From Candidatus Borreliella tachyglossi (GTDB taxonomy: Bacteria > Spirochaetota > Spirochaetia > Borreliales > Borreliaceae), in the NCBI RefSeq assembly GCF_003076595.1, contig NZ_CP025786.1:6824-70823 (forward strand): a DNA stretch of 64,000 nucleotides. Reading direction: 5' to 3'. Below the pieces are notes generated by a model that had not been told where the DNA came from, did no database searches, and saw only the letters and a program-made list of their open reading frames with translations. The position numbers were made by a program, and so were the translations under genes. This document shows, piece by piece, positions 1 to 9,903 of the stretch (its first letter is position 1; each line of letters begins with the position of its first letter).

Positions 1-60
1 AGTCATCCCTATTTCTTTAAATAAAATATCTTTATATAATATGTATTGATACTTTGATTA
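1..60. repeat. Duplicated 3' flank of the tandem lipoprotein genes (copy 1; copy 2 at 1009-1066)
   Basis: The sequence just downstream of gene 67..873, starting CATCCCTATTTCTTTAAATA, recurs with few changes at about 1009-1066 downstream of gene 1060..2121. The duplicated unit therefore includes gene plus 3' flank. A further copy may lie outside the window on the left. Confidence 0.7.
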
Positions 61-66
61 TTATAA

Positions 67-873
67 TTACTTAGTATCTCCCCTATAAGTAGCATTTAAT
101 GCTTTAATAGCGTAAGAGAATGCTTGTCCTGTTTCATCTCCAAATTTTTCAGCATATTCAGTAGCCTTATTAACATCTTTTTGCAAAATAATAGCTCCAA
201 TAGCATAGTCAATAGCACCAACGGATGCAACACCATTTTTATCAGCAAGGCGTCTAGCAGCTTCAGCAAACTTACCAACAGCAGTATTAAATTCGCTAGA
301 AGAAGTAGTAACTGTAGCCAAGGCATCAATATAAGCTTCAATAGCAACATCTATAACCTTAAGGTAAGAATCAGCAGCCTTTCTAGCAATTTCTCCTCCA
401 ATACCAACCGGATGATCAGTCCCAGTCTTGTTTAAAGCAGCTTTGACATCTTCCTCAAAGTGTTTAATTGCATTATCCAAAGTTTGACTATTAGCACCTC
501 TTATGAGATCAGCAAGCTTTTTAAATCCCTTAACAAGCTCTGGATCATTTAGCTTGGCAACACCCGCAATACGAATCTTAGAAGGTTCCTCCGAATCACA
601 TGAAGACATCTTATCCTTGCTACATCCAGAATAAGTTTTAACATCATTGGAAGCTGAAATATACCTATTGTAAATAGAAACTAGCGTATTTGCATATTCA
701 CTAGACTTTTTAACAAAATCTTTAAGTTTATTCATATCTTTTTTTGTTAGGTTATTATTAAGAAGAATTCCATCATTACCCCTAAGATGGCTTCCCTCGC
801 CAGCTGAGTTTTGACATGAAACAAACATTGATACTAATAATATTAAAATAAGACTCACATTGTTTTTTCTCAC
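67..873 (-). CDS. Surface lipoprotein, duplicated family, copy A
   Basis: Predicted outer-surface lipoprotein of 268 residues. The N-terminus is basic then hydrophobic and ends in a lipobox (FVSC, Cys20). The mature part is helical and ends in a conserved block of about 110 residues containing TTSSSEFNTAV and DETGQAFSYAI. The same block ends the next gene upstream (1060..2121), so they are paralogues. The start codon is GTG, chosen because AGGAAG lies 7 bases upstream and the ATG-started paralogue begins at the equivalent position. I do not recognise a named family; the function is unknown. A host-facing role is only inferred from the lipoprotein signal. Confidence 0.8.
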   Translation of the reverse strand: MRKNNVSLILILLVSMFVSCQNSAGEGSHLRGNDGILLNNNLTKKDMNKLKDFVKKSSEYANTLVSIYNRYISASNDVKTYSGCSKDKMSSCDSEEPSKIRIAGVAKLNDPELVKGFKKLADLIRGANSQTLDNAIKHFEEDVKAALNKTGTDHPVGIGGEIARKAADSYLKVIDVAIEAYIDALATVTTSSSEFNTAVGKFAEAARRLADKNGVASVGAIDYAIGAIILQKDVNKATEYAEKFGDETGQAFSYAIKALNATYRGDTK

Positions 874-1059
874 AATTTCTTCCTTTTTTTTAAAAAAAAT
901 TAAACTTCTCTTTAAATATTATGCTATAATATTTAATTTTAATCAATACTAATATAAATTAGAATTAACTCTAAAATTAAAAATGAGATGCTGTCTTTTA
1001 AAAAGTCAGTCATCCCTATTCTTTAAATAAAATCTCTTTATATAATATGTACTGCTTGA

Positions 1060-2121
1060 TTATTTTTCTAATGTTTTAATAGCTGCCTTATAAGCAACAT
1101 TTAATGCCTCAATAGCATAAGAGAATGCTTGTCCTGTTTCGTCTACAAATATTTTAGCATGGTCAGTAGCCCCATTAACATCTTTTTGCAAAACAATAGC
1201 TTCAATAGCATAATCAATAGCACTAATAGCTACAACATTATATTTAGTAGCAAAAGGTCTAGCAACTTCAACAAACTTGTCAACGGCAGTATTAAATTCA
1301 CTAGAAGAAGTAGTAACTGCAGCCAAGGCATCAATATAAGTTTTAATAGCGCTATCCATAATATCAGAATAAGCCTTACCCGCCAATCGAGCATCACGAA
1401 TAGCTTTTGACATAAGACCCTTATCCTTTTGCTTATCCTCAGGCTTAGTAGCATCAGCCGAACTAGAAGCAGTCTTGATAGCTTCACTGAAAGCATGAAT
1501 CTTATTCTTTAAGTCCTGTGCATCATAACTCTTTATGGTACCAGCAAGCTTTTTAAAATCATCAGCAAGCTTTTGCTCACTTAGCTTAGAAACAGCCTTA
1601 TTACGAGCCTCAGATTGTTCCTTACTATTGCACCCACTCCCATCTGTATCGCTACATCCAGAATACACTTTAATATCATTATAAAATCCAACATTATCAT
1701 TATAAATAGTTATTAAAGATAGGCTATACTCACTAGTATTTTTAACAAAAGTTTCAAGTTTATTAATATCTTCTTTTGTTAATTTAACAACACGTTGTAT
1801 CGCTACTGCAGGTTCCTTTCTCTGGTTATCAACAACATCAAAACCAATTCGATCCTGATTATCATTCGCACCTACAATCCCATCTTCCTTTGCAACACCA
1901 TCACCTATCCCTATCTCACCATCTGCAATATCAGAATTATTTTCTCTGTTACTATTGCCAATACCATTAGCAACTCTCTTGATAGCTAGATCATTACCCA
2001 TTTTTTTATTGCCAATTACATCATTTATGTACCCCCTGTCAGAGAATCCAAATGGATTTTGACATGACACACAAGCCATTGACAACAATAATATTAAATT
2101 AAACATACTGTTTTTTCTCAT
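1060..2121 (-). CDS. Surface lipoprotein, duplicated family, copy B
   Basis: Paralogue of the gene at 67..873, 353 residues, ATG start with AGGAAG 7 bases upstream. Lipobox Cys is residue 20 (CVSC). Between the lipid anchor and the shared domain it has an extra linker of about 80 residues rich in Asn, Asp and Gly, absent from copy A. The C-terminal half (TTSSSEFNTAVDKF, DETGQAFSYAI) aligns with copy A, and the 3' flank is duplicated as well. Probably outer-surface; no function recognised. Confidence 0.8.
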   Translation of the reverse strand: MRKNSMFNLILLLSMACVSCQNPFGFSDRGYINDVIGNKKMGNDLAIKRVANGIGNSNRENNSDIADGEIGIGDGVAKEDGIVGANDNQDRIGFDVVDNQRKEPAVAIQRVVKLTKEDINKLETFVKNTSEYSLSLITIYNDNVGFYNDIKVYSGCSDTDGSGCNSKEQSEARNKAVSKLSEQKLADDFKKLAGTIKSYDAQDLKNKIHAFSEAIKTASSSADATKPEDKQKDKGLMSKAIRDARLAGKAYSDIMDSAIKTYIDALAAVTTSSSEFNTAVDKFVEVARPFATKYNVVAISAIDYAIEAIVLQKDVNGATDHAKIFVDETGQAFSYAIEALNVAYKAAIKTLEK

Positions 2122-2442
2122 AGCTTCTTCCTCTCTACTTAAAAATAAAAATGTATTTTTATTTTCATCATTTAACCTTCAAATAAATATAAAGCAATAT
2201 TAATATAAAACAATATTCAATCTAATTTAATACTTAAAATATTTTCCCTACCCTCTAATTTGTAAGTACAGCTTTAATAATTAAAATCTTTGCTCAATAT
2301 GATTGAATTTACGTCTTATTTTCTCTACAAGTTACCCTGAAGTAGCTCTGCAATAAACTAACTAAATCGCATAGGTCTAAATTAAAAAAATGATTTATAT
2401 ACTTATTTTTAAGCTTAGAGTTAAGCTTGCTTTGTGTATACT
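2122..2442. other. Intergenic, 321 bp
   Basis: AT-rich DNA holding the ribosome-binding site and presumably the promoter of the gene at 1060..2121. No further open frame, RNA gene or clear hairpin was seen. Confidence 0.5.
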
Positions 2443-3759
2443 TTACTTGTAACTATTTAGATGAAAGTCCTCTATTGCTTCCTTTATTAAACTTTCAATA
2501 GTTTGATATATGTTATTTGGATTCAAATCAAGAATTTGGTATGTGTTGTTTGGATTCAAATTAATACTTGAGATATGCTTAAAAACTTTAGACAGATTGG
2601 TATTAAGCTTCTGTAATCTTTTCTTTTCATGATCACTTAAAGATTCTAAATCGTTTAAAATATCCTCATCAGTCATCTTTTTATGTAAGTAATCGCTTCC
2701 AACATTGCCAATGACTGAACTTGTTATAAGTTCATCCAACCTTGCTAAGGTCTTTTGTGTTAATGATTTCCCTAATACCATAAATCCATCATTCATCTCC
2801 TCTAAGGACATGTTTTGATCCCTTAAAAGGATCTCACAAAGCTTTAATACATACCTTTCTTTATCAGTCAAGTGTTCTTTAAACTTTTCATACCAACTAA
2901 GTTCAGCTTCTGCATTAACGCCTTGAGTATTCATTAAGAGCAACTCATTATTAATATTTTTCATAAAAGATTTACAAAAAGTTTTAATTTCACTTAAAAT
3001 CTCACCATACTGTTTTTTATGGTAAACCTTTGTTTGATAAAATGCGTATGATAAGTCCGATTCCAAATCATACTGAACATCTTCCTTATCACCCACGCCA
3101 CTATATTTATCAACTAATTCTCTGGCACCCTTTATCTCAGTAAGCATATCTTTTGTCTCAACCTCGCCTATGCTTGATAAAAACCCAAGAAAATCATCCT
3201 CATTGTAAGCATACTTGTCAGGATCATCTTCATATCTATCCATATGAATCCCGCCAAGTCTTGTCTTATAGCGTGCATCTTGTAACACAGCTTTGAAATA
3301 TTCTAATGTTGTTGTGTGCGCTTCATCTAACCCCTTAAGCCAATCGAGACTAATCTTCTCCTCAACCTTTAAAGAATCATCATCGCCACTCCTTAGACTA
3401 TCCTCCTCTTTTATTGCTACTAAAGTATCACCCTCATCATTAACTGAGACTGTCTCTACCAAAGGAGTAATAAACCCATCATCACTACGCTCAAAATCAA
3501 CATTAGCCTCAGGAACAACACTAGTCGCAATTTTTTCTGTCCCAGAGACCTCCTTAGTCAAAGAAGCCTTCTTGTCTACCTTTTTAAAGTCGCCACTAGA
3601 GGTAGCTTTATCCAAATCCACCTTAGCCTCAGGAACATCGTTACTAAGTTTATTATCTAAATCCTTATTAGAGCCCATGATTGAACCAACATTAATATTA
3701 CCGTTGCTACAAGAGACTATAAAAAATGATATAATAAGACAAAATAGTTTAGTCCTCAT
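2443..3759 (-). CDS. Large acidic lipoprotein of unknown function
   Basis: 438-residue lipoprotein. The ATG at 3759 (MRTKL) is preferred to an in-frame TTG 15 bases earlier because it places a standard signal peptide (FFIVSC, Cys17) at the N-terminus, with GGAG about 9 bases upstream. Residues 20-130 are an acidic Ser/Asp/Lys-rich tether with a repeated phrase (TSVVPEANVDF, NDVPEAKVDL). The rest is helical and highly charged. Near the C-terminus a short segment is duplicated (LNPNNTYQILD and LNPNNIYQTIE). No family recognised; probably surface exposed. Confidence 0.8.
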   Translation of the reverse strand: MRTKLFCLIISFFIVSCSNGNINVGSIMGSNKDLDNKLSNDVPEAKVDLDKATSSGDFKKVDKKASLTKEVSGTEKIATSVVPEANVDFERSDDGFITPLVETVSVNDEGDTLVAIKEEDSLRSGDDDSLKVEEKISLDWLKGLDEAHTTTLEYFKAVLQDARYKTRLGGIHMDRYEDDPDKYAYNEDDFLGFLSSIGEVETKDMLTEIKGARELVDKYSGVGDKEDVQYDLESDLSYAFYQTKVYHKKQYGEILSEIKTFCKSFMKNINNELLLMNTQGVNAEAELSWYEKFKEHLTDKERYVLKLCEILLRDQNMSLEEMNDGFMVLGKSLTQKTLARLDELITSSVIGNVGSDYLHKKMTDEDILNDLESLSDHEKKRLQKLNTNLSKVFKHISSINLNPNNTYQILDLNPNNIYQTIESLIKEAIEDFHLNSYK

Positions 3760-4678
3760 CACTTTAAACTCCAAAGGATCAAAACATTAGTGAAAAGTAT
3801 ATGGCATTTACGCTACCCTTTCAACTTTTCATGCAAATGAATTATACCATTATATCATATTATCCCATTGTGATGTTATTCTTTATTTGACGACTAGATT
3901 CACTGCAGTATAAACGCTTTAGGACTACAATACAAATCCCCTCACCTAAAGCTTACAGGTAATTATTAAGTATATTAGCTTAAAAATCGTGCCTGCAGTA
4001 CTTCGATTACAGCCCCCTTAAGAAATATTTACAAGTCTTGTTGATGATATAATTACACCTTTGTATTGTACATTTATTGCATTATGATATTTACTACACT
4101 TTGTATTTTTAAACCTTTTTTCTTTTGTTCTCAACATTTTGAGAACATTCTTATTATTTAGACATAGCAAGTTCTAGGTTTACAGCTCTTGGGCACAAAG
4201 TATTTAAATTGAAATCACAAAAGTTTAAATACATAACAGAGATGGATGATAAAGAAAGGTGTGTGATACTTGGAATATCTACTACTGGCTCGGTTATAAA
4301 CTATCTCGCCAAATTAATTATACTTTAAAAAGAGAAGTTATCCACACTAAGTACTACTCATGCTAATACGTTTAGCTTACAAATAAACTAAGATATTAGA
4401 TCATTCTTAAATGCGACACTAGTCTACTTTTACAGTATAGTTATAAATATTTACAAAAACACTGTTCACTTAAATAATGCCAGCAATTATATGAAAGGAT
4501 TTTAAAGACAAAAAATATCATTGATGATGTTAAACACAATAACTTTAGAAACAATATCGATAAATGGTTCTTAAACGCAAAGATACTTAAACATATTTTA
4601 AAAAGCAAGGTATGTTGACGTATCCCCAAGGTATACTTCAACATACCACTTAATATTACTCAAAATAACTTGTTAATG
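3760..4678. other. Gene-poor stretch, 919 bp, possible gene debris
   Basis: No convincing gene. A plus-strand open frame at 4143-4327 without a credible start encodes about 61 ordinary-looking residues (GHKVFKLKSQ, DDKERCVILG) and may be a remnant. A small hairpin GTTCTCAA/TTGAGAAC lies at 4127-4146. A minus-strand frame at 4441-4644 has no good ribosome-binding site and odd composition. Confidence 0.4.
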
Positions 4679-5491
4679 TCAATAGCTTCTTAATGTAAAA
4701 GATGACTTAATTAATCCCGATGAAGTGCTTATAGACTTAGCTGAATTCTTTAGCGAATCTAAAGCTACCTTATACTTAGCATCTGCAGGTTGTTTGTCCA
4801 ACTTCTCTTTAATGCCAGAGAAAAGGGTTTCCACATCTCCCATAAGACCCTTCACACATTTCTTAGCATCAATATGGTGTTTATCATTTTGGCCTCCGCC
4901 CTTTTGAAACCTCCCATCTGCTTTCCATCTTTCCTGTATGCCTGTATCAAAACTTGGATTAGATTCCCCAAACTCTTTTAGTAACTTTTCCATAGCTGCA
5001 TTATCATCCCGCGTAGTTACTATGCCTACCAACTTATCTAGTAAAGTCATATATTTTACTGCATCATCTATTTTTTTCTTTACTATATTTTCAGGATCAC
5101 CGTACCCTTCACCTAATAATGCCTTAAATGCTGTTCCAAACTTTTCTGTTAAACCTTTAATGTCTTTAATAAGGTCTGAAACCTCCCATACTCCTAATAC
5201 TTGCCAACCGCGTCGATCATTCTTTCTCTTTTCCCTCTCATCAAACCAACCCTGAGCCTCTTTTTGAGCCTTACCCGAAGATTTCTCTACAATATTTGCA
5301 AGCTCCTCTGGACTTAAAGCCTTAACTTCATCTACGCTTAATCCTGTAATCTCACCAATGTCCTCTGCTATAGATTCTGCACTCTTCTGAGCTGATTGAA
5401 TCTCAGCAATTGCATCACCAATAGCATCATACGCCTTACAACTTACTATCATCGTGACTAGCAGAATGCTTATTATATTAATGTATCTCAT
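4679..5491 (-). CDS. Lipoprotein with a Vlp-like signal peptide
   Basis: 270-residue lipoprotein starting at the ATG at 5491 (MRYINIIS), which has an AGGAG-type site just upstream; an open frame extends further but lacks a site. Lipobox IVSC, Cys18. The signal peptide (MRYINIISILLVTMIVSCKA) resembles those of the Vlp genes at 14687 and 21956. The mature domain differs from Vlp: charged helices with repeated Lys/Asp/Glu, a DRRGW motif and a GGGQNDKHH loop, with no AGGIALRSL block. Function unknown; likely surface exposed. Confidence 0.8.
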   Translation of the reverse strand: MRYINIISILLVTMIVSCKAYDAIGDAIAEIQSAQKSAESIAEDIGEITGLSVDEVKALSPEELANIVEKSSGKAQKEAQGWFDEREKRKNDRRGWQVLGVWEVSDLIKDIKGLTEKFGTAFKALLGEGYGDPENIVKKKIDDAVKYMTLLDKLVGIVTTRDDNAAMEKLLKEFGESNPSFDTGIQERWKADGRFQKGGGQNDKHHIDAKKCVKGLMGDVETLFSGIKEKLDKQPADAKYKVALDSLKNSAKSISTSSGLIKSSFTLRSY

Positions 5492-5573
5492 TTTCACGCT
5501 CTCCTTGCAGTAAACATACCTCACAAACACTGTAATACCCACATGATTAATGCCCAGACAAATCATCCTGTTT

Positions 5574-5601
5574 AAGCCTTAATTTTAAAAAATTAAGGCT
5601 T
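5574..5601 (-). terminator. Hairpin downstream of 5620..5913
   Basis: 11-bp perfect stem (AAGCCTTAATT/AATTAAGGCTT) with a 6-base loop, just past the stop of the small secreted protein. The T-tract is weak. Confidence 0.5.
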
Positions 5602-5619
5602 TTAAATATTGTTTTAAAC

Positions 5620-5913
5620 TTACGATATTGGCAATTTATATACTATAAGAACAGTTAAAATAGAGCTTGTAACATTATGCTCTACGTTTAATATATTTTC
5701 TGGTCCAACTTTATCGATAAAATTTTCAACCATCTTTGACAAATTATAATCCCTAGTATTCTCTAATTTTTTTCCATTAATAAAGATATCATCTCCTTTA
5801 AATTTAACAATTATAAGTTCTATTCTTATTTTGTCACCTCTTCTAATGTTATAAGCAAATGTACTTAAATTTAAGCAAAATAAAGCTATAACAATAATCA
5901 TAATTATTCTCAC
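5620..5913 (-). CDS. Small exported protein, unknown function
   Basis: 97 residues with an N-terminal hydrophobic signal (IIMIIVIALFCLNLSTFAY) ending in an AxA-like site and no lipobox cysteine, so probably periplasmic or secreted. The rest is a mix of beta strands and charged residues. Start is GTG with AGGAG about 7 bases upstream; the next ATG would be too far from that site. No family recognised. Confidence 0.65.
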   Translation of the reverse strand: MRIIMIIVIALFCLNLSTFAYNIRRGDKIRIELIIVKFKGDDIFINGKKLENTRDYNLSKMVENFIDKVGPENILNVEHNVTSSILTVLIVYKLPIS

Positions 5914-6110
5914 TTCCCTCTCCTTTAAGTTATTCTAATAATTTAATACGCAAATCTTTGATAAATTTAATGTTGATCCAAACTTTTAAAGTTTTATTAC
6001 TTATTCTCAAGCGCAGACTTCATTGTAGTAAAGGTACCCGGACACAAATGCATCTCTTGATTAACAATTTGTTTCTCAACTTCTGCCAATGTATCAATTA
6101 CTCTACCAAG

Positions 6111-6350
6111 TTATTTATCCACTCTTATAGCATCCTTACGCTCCAAGTTGGCTATCTCTTGGCTTAATCGGAAAACATTTTCCTCCAGCTGTCTAGCTTG
6201 CTTATAGTCATTCTTTACCTCTAAATCAAAATGTTTATTGAAAGGCTTTATGAACTTAAGTGTAATTGAATGCGTCTCCAGTTCTATTTGGTTTTTATCC
6301 CAATTAACCTGTGACCCAAAGTCAATATGACTATTAAAAATTTTATCCAC
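6111..6350 (-). CDS. Small hypothetical protein
   Basis: 79 residues, hydrophilic, no signal peptide, C-terminal half predicted helical (ARQLEENVFRLSQEIANLER has heptad spacing). GTG start with GGAGGA 4 bases upstream. It may be a short coiled-coil protein or the remnant of a larger gene. No homologue recognised. Confidence 0.5.
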   Translation of the reverse strand: MDKIFNSHIDFGSQVNWDKNQIELETHSITLKFIKPFNKHFDLEVKNDYKQARQLEENVFRLSQEIANLERKDAIRVDK

Positions 6351-6855
6351 TGTGTCCTCCCTTAATAGTAACGTTACTATTCACAAATCAGAGTTTGGAT
6401 TTCCGTAATTCGCCACTATTTATTCATATTGTCAAATATTTATATGAGGAACACTAACTGGGCTTGTATCTCATACATTTAAATGTAGTCCACTACAAGC
6501 AACAAGGTAATCGCACAGCTACAAACACGATTACCTTATATTGCTTCCTCTCCAAATATCTAACCTTACTTTAAAATCGTTGTAAAATCCAAGTAAATGT
6601 TATACCGTTTATTTTAAAAAACAATAGACGCAATAAGTACTTTTGCTAACACAGATACAAAATAAAAGAATGCACGCAATAGAAAACAAGATCATCACCA
6701 GACAATCAATTCTCAGCTACGTGCATCCCATAGAGAGGGTATATTCATGAGAACTCAAATATAGATACGTAATATCTTATTTAGTAATATACCTACACTA
6801 AATTATTATTATTAAATTTTAAAAAATCAATAAAATTGATTAATAAATCATATTT
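6351..6855. other. Intergenic, 505 bp, downstream of nrdF
   Basis: No gene seen. A 10-bp perfect stem (AAGGTAATCG/CGATTACCTT) at 6504-6537 lies about 320 bp beyond the nrdF stop and could be the operon terminator, although it lacks a strong T-run. Confidence 0.45.
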
Positions 6856-7818
6856 TTATGCAAAATCATCGTCTTGTAAAGTTTCAACCCTCATAGGTTT
6901 TATATATCCATTACCCTTAGTAGAGAAAAAATCATGCGTTTTCGTGTGAGTTCTAAGCCCATTTAAAACTAAAGGATTAACATCAACATCCCTAATATTA
7001 AACATAGGATCAAACCCCAAGTTCATCAAAGCCTTATCAGCATTATAACGAACAAAAATATCAACTGGCACCTCAAGGCCAATAGAAGAATACAACTCCT
7101 TAGTATACACTCGCTCCAGATCATAAAGTTTTTCTAAAATAAAGATAGTCTCTTTGCGTGCAAATTCTTGCTCTCGCACGGTCATCTTTCCAAGTTCTTC
7201 CTGTGCCAGAAGACCCACAAATACGCCATGCACCGATTCATCTCTCAATATTAAATTAATAATCTCACCACTATTTATCATCTTACCTTGACCGGCAAGA
7301 TAAAGCGGATAGAAAAATCCAGAGTAAAACAAAAACGTTTCAAGAAACACAGAAGTACACAAAGCCTTATATAAACTCATTCTGTCATGAATATTATTAT
7401 ACCGACCTAAAATTAAATCTAACTTATCTTGAAAATTCCTATAATTTTTAACCCAAGCAAATATATTATCTATACGGTCTATATTAGATAAACTTGAGAA
7501 TATGCTACTATAGCTTTTTGCATGCATATGCTCCATAGCACCCATAAATCCAAGAACTGGCTTGTAATCCAAGTTGTCTATAGCCAAAGCTATCTTCGGC
7601 ATACCAACAGATCCCTGCTCAGTATCAAGTAAAGTAAGTCCCCCTAAAACCTTCTCATAAACATCCCTCTCTTCTGGTGAAAGCGTTCCCCAAACCAGCT
7701 TATCATCAGATAGTGGAATCTCTTCATCCACCCAAAATTGCCGTACATTTTGATCCCAAAACATTTTAGTAAACCCATTATTTAACCTATTCCAATTAAT
7801 AGCCTCCCTATTACTCAT
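6856..7818 (-). CDS. nrdF: Class Ib ribonucleotide reductase, small (radical) subunit
   Basis: NrdF holds the dimetal site and tyrosyl radical that start ribonucleotide reduction by NrdE, supplying dNTPs. At 320 residues it has the family's usual length. The metal ligands and radical tyrosine are in place: Asp65 (LLDTEQ), Glu96 and His99 (MEHMHAKSY), Tyr103, Glu160 (FLETFLFYSGFF), Glu194 and His197 (RDESVHG). The ATG has GGAGG 6 bases upstream and lies 9 bp after nrdE, the last gene of thyX-nrdI-nrdE-nrdF. In class Ib systems NrdI supplies the oxidant for a Mn2-type cofactor, which would suit the low-iron physiology of Borrelia (inference). Confidence 0.97.
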   Translation of the reverse strand: MSNREAINWNRLNNGFTKMFWDQNVRQFWVDEEIPLSDDKLVWGTLSPEERDVYEKVLGGLTLLDTEQGSVGMPKIALAIDNLDYKPVLGFMGAMEHMHAKSYSSIFSSLSNIDRIDNIFAWVKNYRNFQDKLDLILGRYNNIHDRMSLYKALCTSVFLETFLFYSGFFYPLYLAGQGKMINSGEIINLILRDESVHGVFVGLLAQEELGKMTVREQEFARKETIFILEKLYDLERVYTKELYSSIGLEVPVDIFVRYNADKALMNLGFDPMFNIRDVDVNPLVLNGLRTHTKTHDFFSTKGNGYIKPMRVETLQDDDFA

Positions 7819-7827
7819 AAATACCTC

Positions 7828-9903
7828 CTATATTGCACAAAGAATACATTCATCCACAGATAGATTTTTATTCCTTGTATAATATAAACTCTTAAGGCCT
7901 TTATTTTTAGCATAAATATAAAGTCTTACAAGCTCTCGGGTGCTAGTCTCATTTGTAACATAAAGAAGGGTGCTAATTCCCTGATCCACATGTCGCTGAG
8001 CCTCACTGATTAAATCAATTAATTTCGTCATATCCATATAATAAGCTGACTTATATAAAGTAGCCGTTTGACGACTTAAATATGGCATTGGATAATATGT
8101 TGTAGAATTACCATAAACTCTAGATTCAACAGGTTCAACAATAGGCATAAGAGATGTTGTAGCATTCTGAATATAAGATATGCTCTGAGTTGGTGCTACA
8201 GCCAATCGATACGAATGATAAAGTCCATGTACTCTAATCTCATCTTTTAAATCAGCCCAATCACTAGTGCCAGGAATTTGTAAATCTTTAAATATTGCCT
8301 TTACTGCATCTGTTTGAGGAGCAAAATCTTCGCACAAATACATATTAAAATAATTCCCATTATAATATTCACTTTTCTTAAAATCTCTAAAAGTCTCGCC
8401 TTTCTCTTTTGCAATATTCATACTACTTTTTAGAGAATAAAAATTTAATAACATAAAAAAGGTACGAACAAAATCTCTAGCCTCTGCACTCTCATAAGGA
8501 ATTTTATTTTTAATTAAAAACCCATGTAAATTCATAGCACCAAGACCAACAGAGTGATACTCATCATTTGCCTTCCTAATGCTTGGAGCATTACGAATAT
8601 CAGCAATATTTACAACAGCAGTTAACGCTCTCATCGCAGTATCTACCGTATGCTCAAGACTACTATTAACTACATTTACAATATTCAGAGAACCCAAAAT
8701 ACAACTAATATCATACCCTATCTGATCTTCATCCCCATAATCACCAATAGTGGATGGTGTCTGAATTTGAAAAATCTCTGTACAAAGATTAGACATCTTA
8801 ACGCGTCCAAGCCCTTTAAGCGGATTATTTAAATTACATGCAGAAGAATACATTATATAAGGATATCCAGATTCAAATTGTAATTTAGCAATACGAATCA
8901 ACATGTCGCGCGCAGAGAGTTCTTTTTTAACAATATTTGGATTACCTGCTAAAGAATCATACTCAACATCAAGATCAATCTCATTTATATATTTGCCAGT
9001 TGCCTTGTAAAGGGAATAGGGTGCAAATGCATAAAAATTTTCTCCACGTTTTGCAATATCGAAAAATTTATCCGGAATAATAACTCCCAATGATAATGTT
9101 TGAATACGACTTTTCTCATCCGCATTTATTTTCTTTGTGTCTAGGAAATCTTCTATATCATAATGAAAAATGTTCAAATATACAGCCCCAGCACCCTTCC
9201 TCTGACCCATTTGATCTGCATAACTAAATCCATCTTCTAAGAGTTTCATAACAGGAATAATACCCTTTGCAACATTACAAATACCTCTTATTTCCTCACC
9301 TCTAGCTCTAAGATTTGAAAGATTTAAAGCAACACCACCACCAATCTTGGAAAGTTGCATAGCTGATGAAATATTAAATGTAATGCTATTTAAAGAATCT
9401 CCCACCTCAAGCAAGAAGCACGATACAAGCTCGCCTCTAACTTTCTTCCCCGAGTTTAGAAATGTAGGAGTTGCAGGCTGATACCGCTGCTTAATCATCT
9501 CCACTGCAAGTGATCTCGCAAAATCAAAGTCCCCGCAGGCAATAGATAAACTAACAGCAATTATTCTATCCTCATAGGTTTCTAAATAAGTCTTACCATC
9601 ATTCATTTTTAAAGCATAGTCGCGGTAAAACTTTGAAGCACTCATATAAGATTTAAAAGAGAAATTCTCAAGCCTTACAAGTTCATATATCTCAAGTATT
9701 TGCTCTTCAGAATAACTTTTATAAAAATCCTCATAAAAATTATTATCTATTAAATAACGTATTCTCTCGTTTGGATTTTCAAATTTCAAAGATCTGTTCT
9801 CAATTTCTTCCAAAAAAACATCTAAAGCCTCAAGATCTTTTTCTAATTGATAAAATCCATCCTTTAAAACCATAATCTCATTATTTAATTCTAAATGCCT
9901 CAT
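7828..9903 (-). CDS. nrdE: Class Ib ribonucleotide reductase, large (catalytic) subunit
   Basis: NrdE reduces ribonucleoside diphosphates to deoxyribonucleotides. From the ATG at 9903 it has 691 residues, typical of class Ib, with no N-terminal ATP-cone. Visible active-site parts: the first redox cysteine near residue 162 (ELVSCFLLE), the NLCTE motif (Asn372, Cys374 thiyl radical, Glu376), the SRIQTLSLG segment and the C-terminal CxxC shuttle (ECILCAI). The ATG is preferred to a TTG 6 bases upstream because AAAGGG is well spaced from it. It overlaps the 3' end of nrdI, so translation is probably coupled. Confidence 0.97.
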   Translation of the reverse strand: MRHLELNNEIMVLKDGFYQLEKDLEALDVFLEEIENRSLKFENPNERIRYLIDNNFYEDFYKSYSEEQILEIYELVRLENFSFKSYMSASKFYRDYALKMNDGKTYLETYEDRIIAVSLSIACGDFDFARSLAVEMIKQRYQPATPTFLNSGKKVRGELVSCFLLEVGDSLNSITFNISSAMQLSKIGGGVALNLSNLRARGEEIRGICNVAKGIIPVMKLLEDGFSYADQMGQRKGAGAVYLNIFHYDIEDFLDTKKINADEKSRIQTLSLGVIIPDKFFDIAKRGENFYAFAPYSLYKATGKYINEIDLDVEYDSLAGNPNIVKKELSARDMLIRIAKLQFESGYPYIMYSSACNLNNPLKGLGRVKMSNLCTEIFQIQTPSTIGDYGDEDQIGYDISCILGSLNIVNVVNSSLEHTVDTAMRALTAVVNIADIRNAPSIRKANDEYHSVGLGAMNLHGFLIKNKIPYESAEARDFVRTFFMLLNFYSLKSSMNIAKEKGETFRDFKKSEYYNGNYFNMYLCEDFAPQTDAVKAIFKDLQIPGTSDWADLKDEIRVHGLYHSYRLAVAPTQSISYIQNATTSLMPIVEPVESRVYGNSTTYYPMPYLSRQTATLYKSAYYMDMTKLIDLISEAQRHVDQGISTLLYVTNETSTRELVRLYIYAKNKGLKSLYYTRNKNLSVDECILCAI

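Noticed and set aside
4441..4644. Minus-strand 67-codon frame
   Set aside because: No ribosome-binding site, atypical composition and a position in a decayed intergenic stretch.
6504..6537. Riboswitch or attenuator for the nucleotide operon
   Set aside because: It lies downstream of nrdF and is a single simple hairpin; no leader position and no known riboswitch motif.
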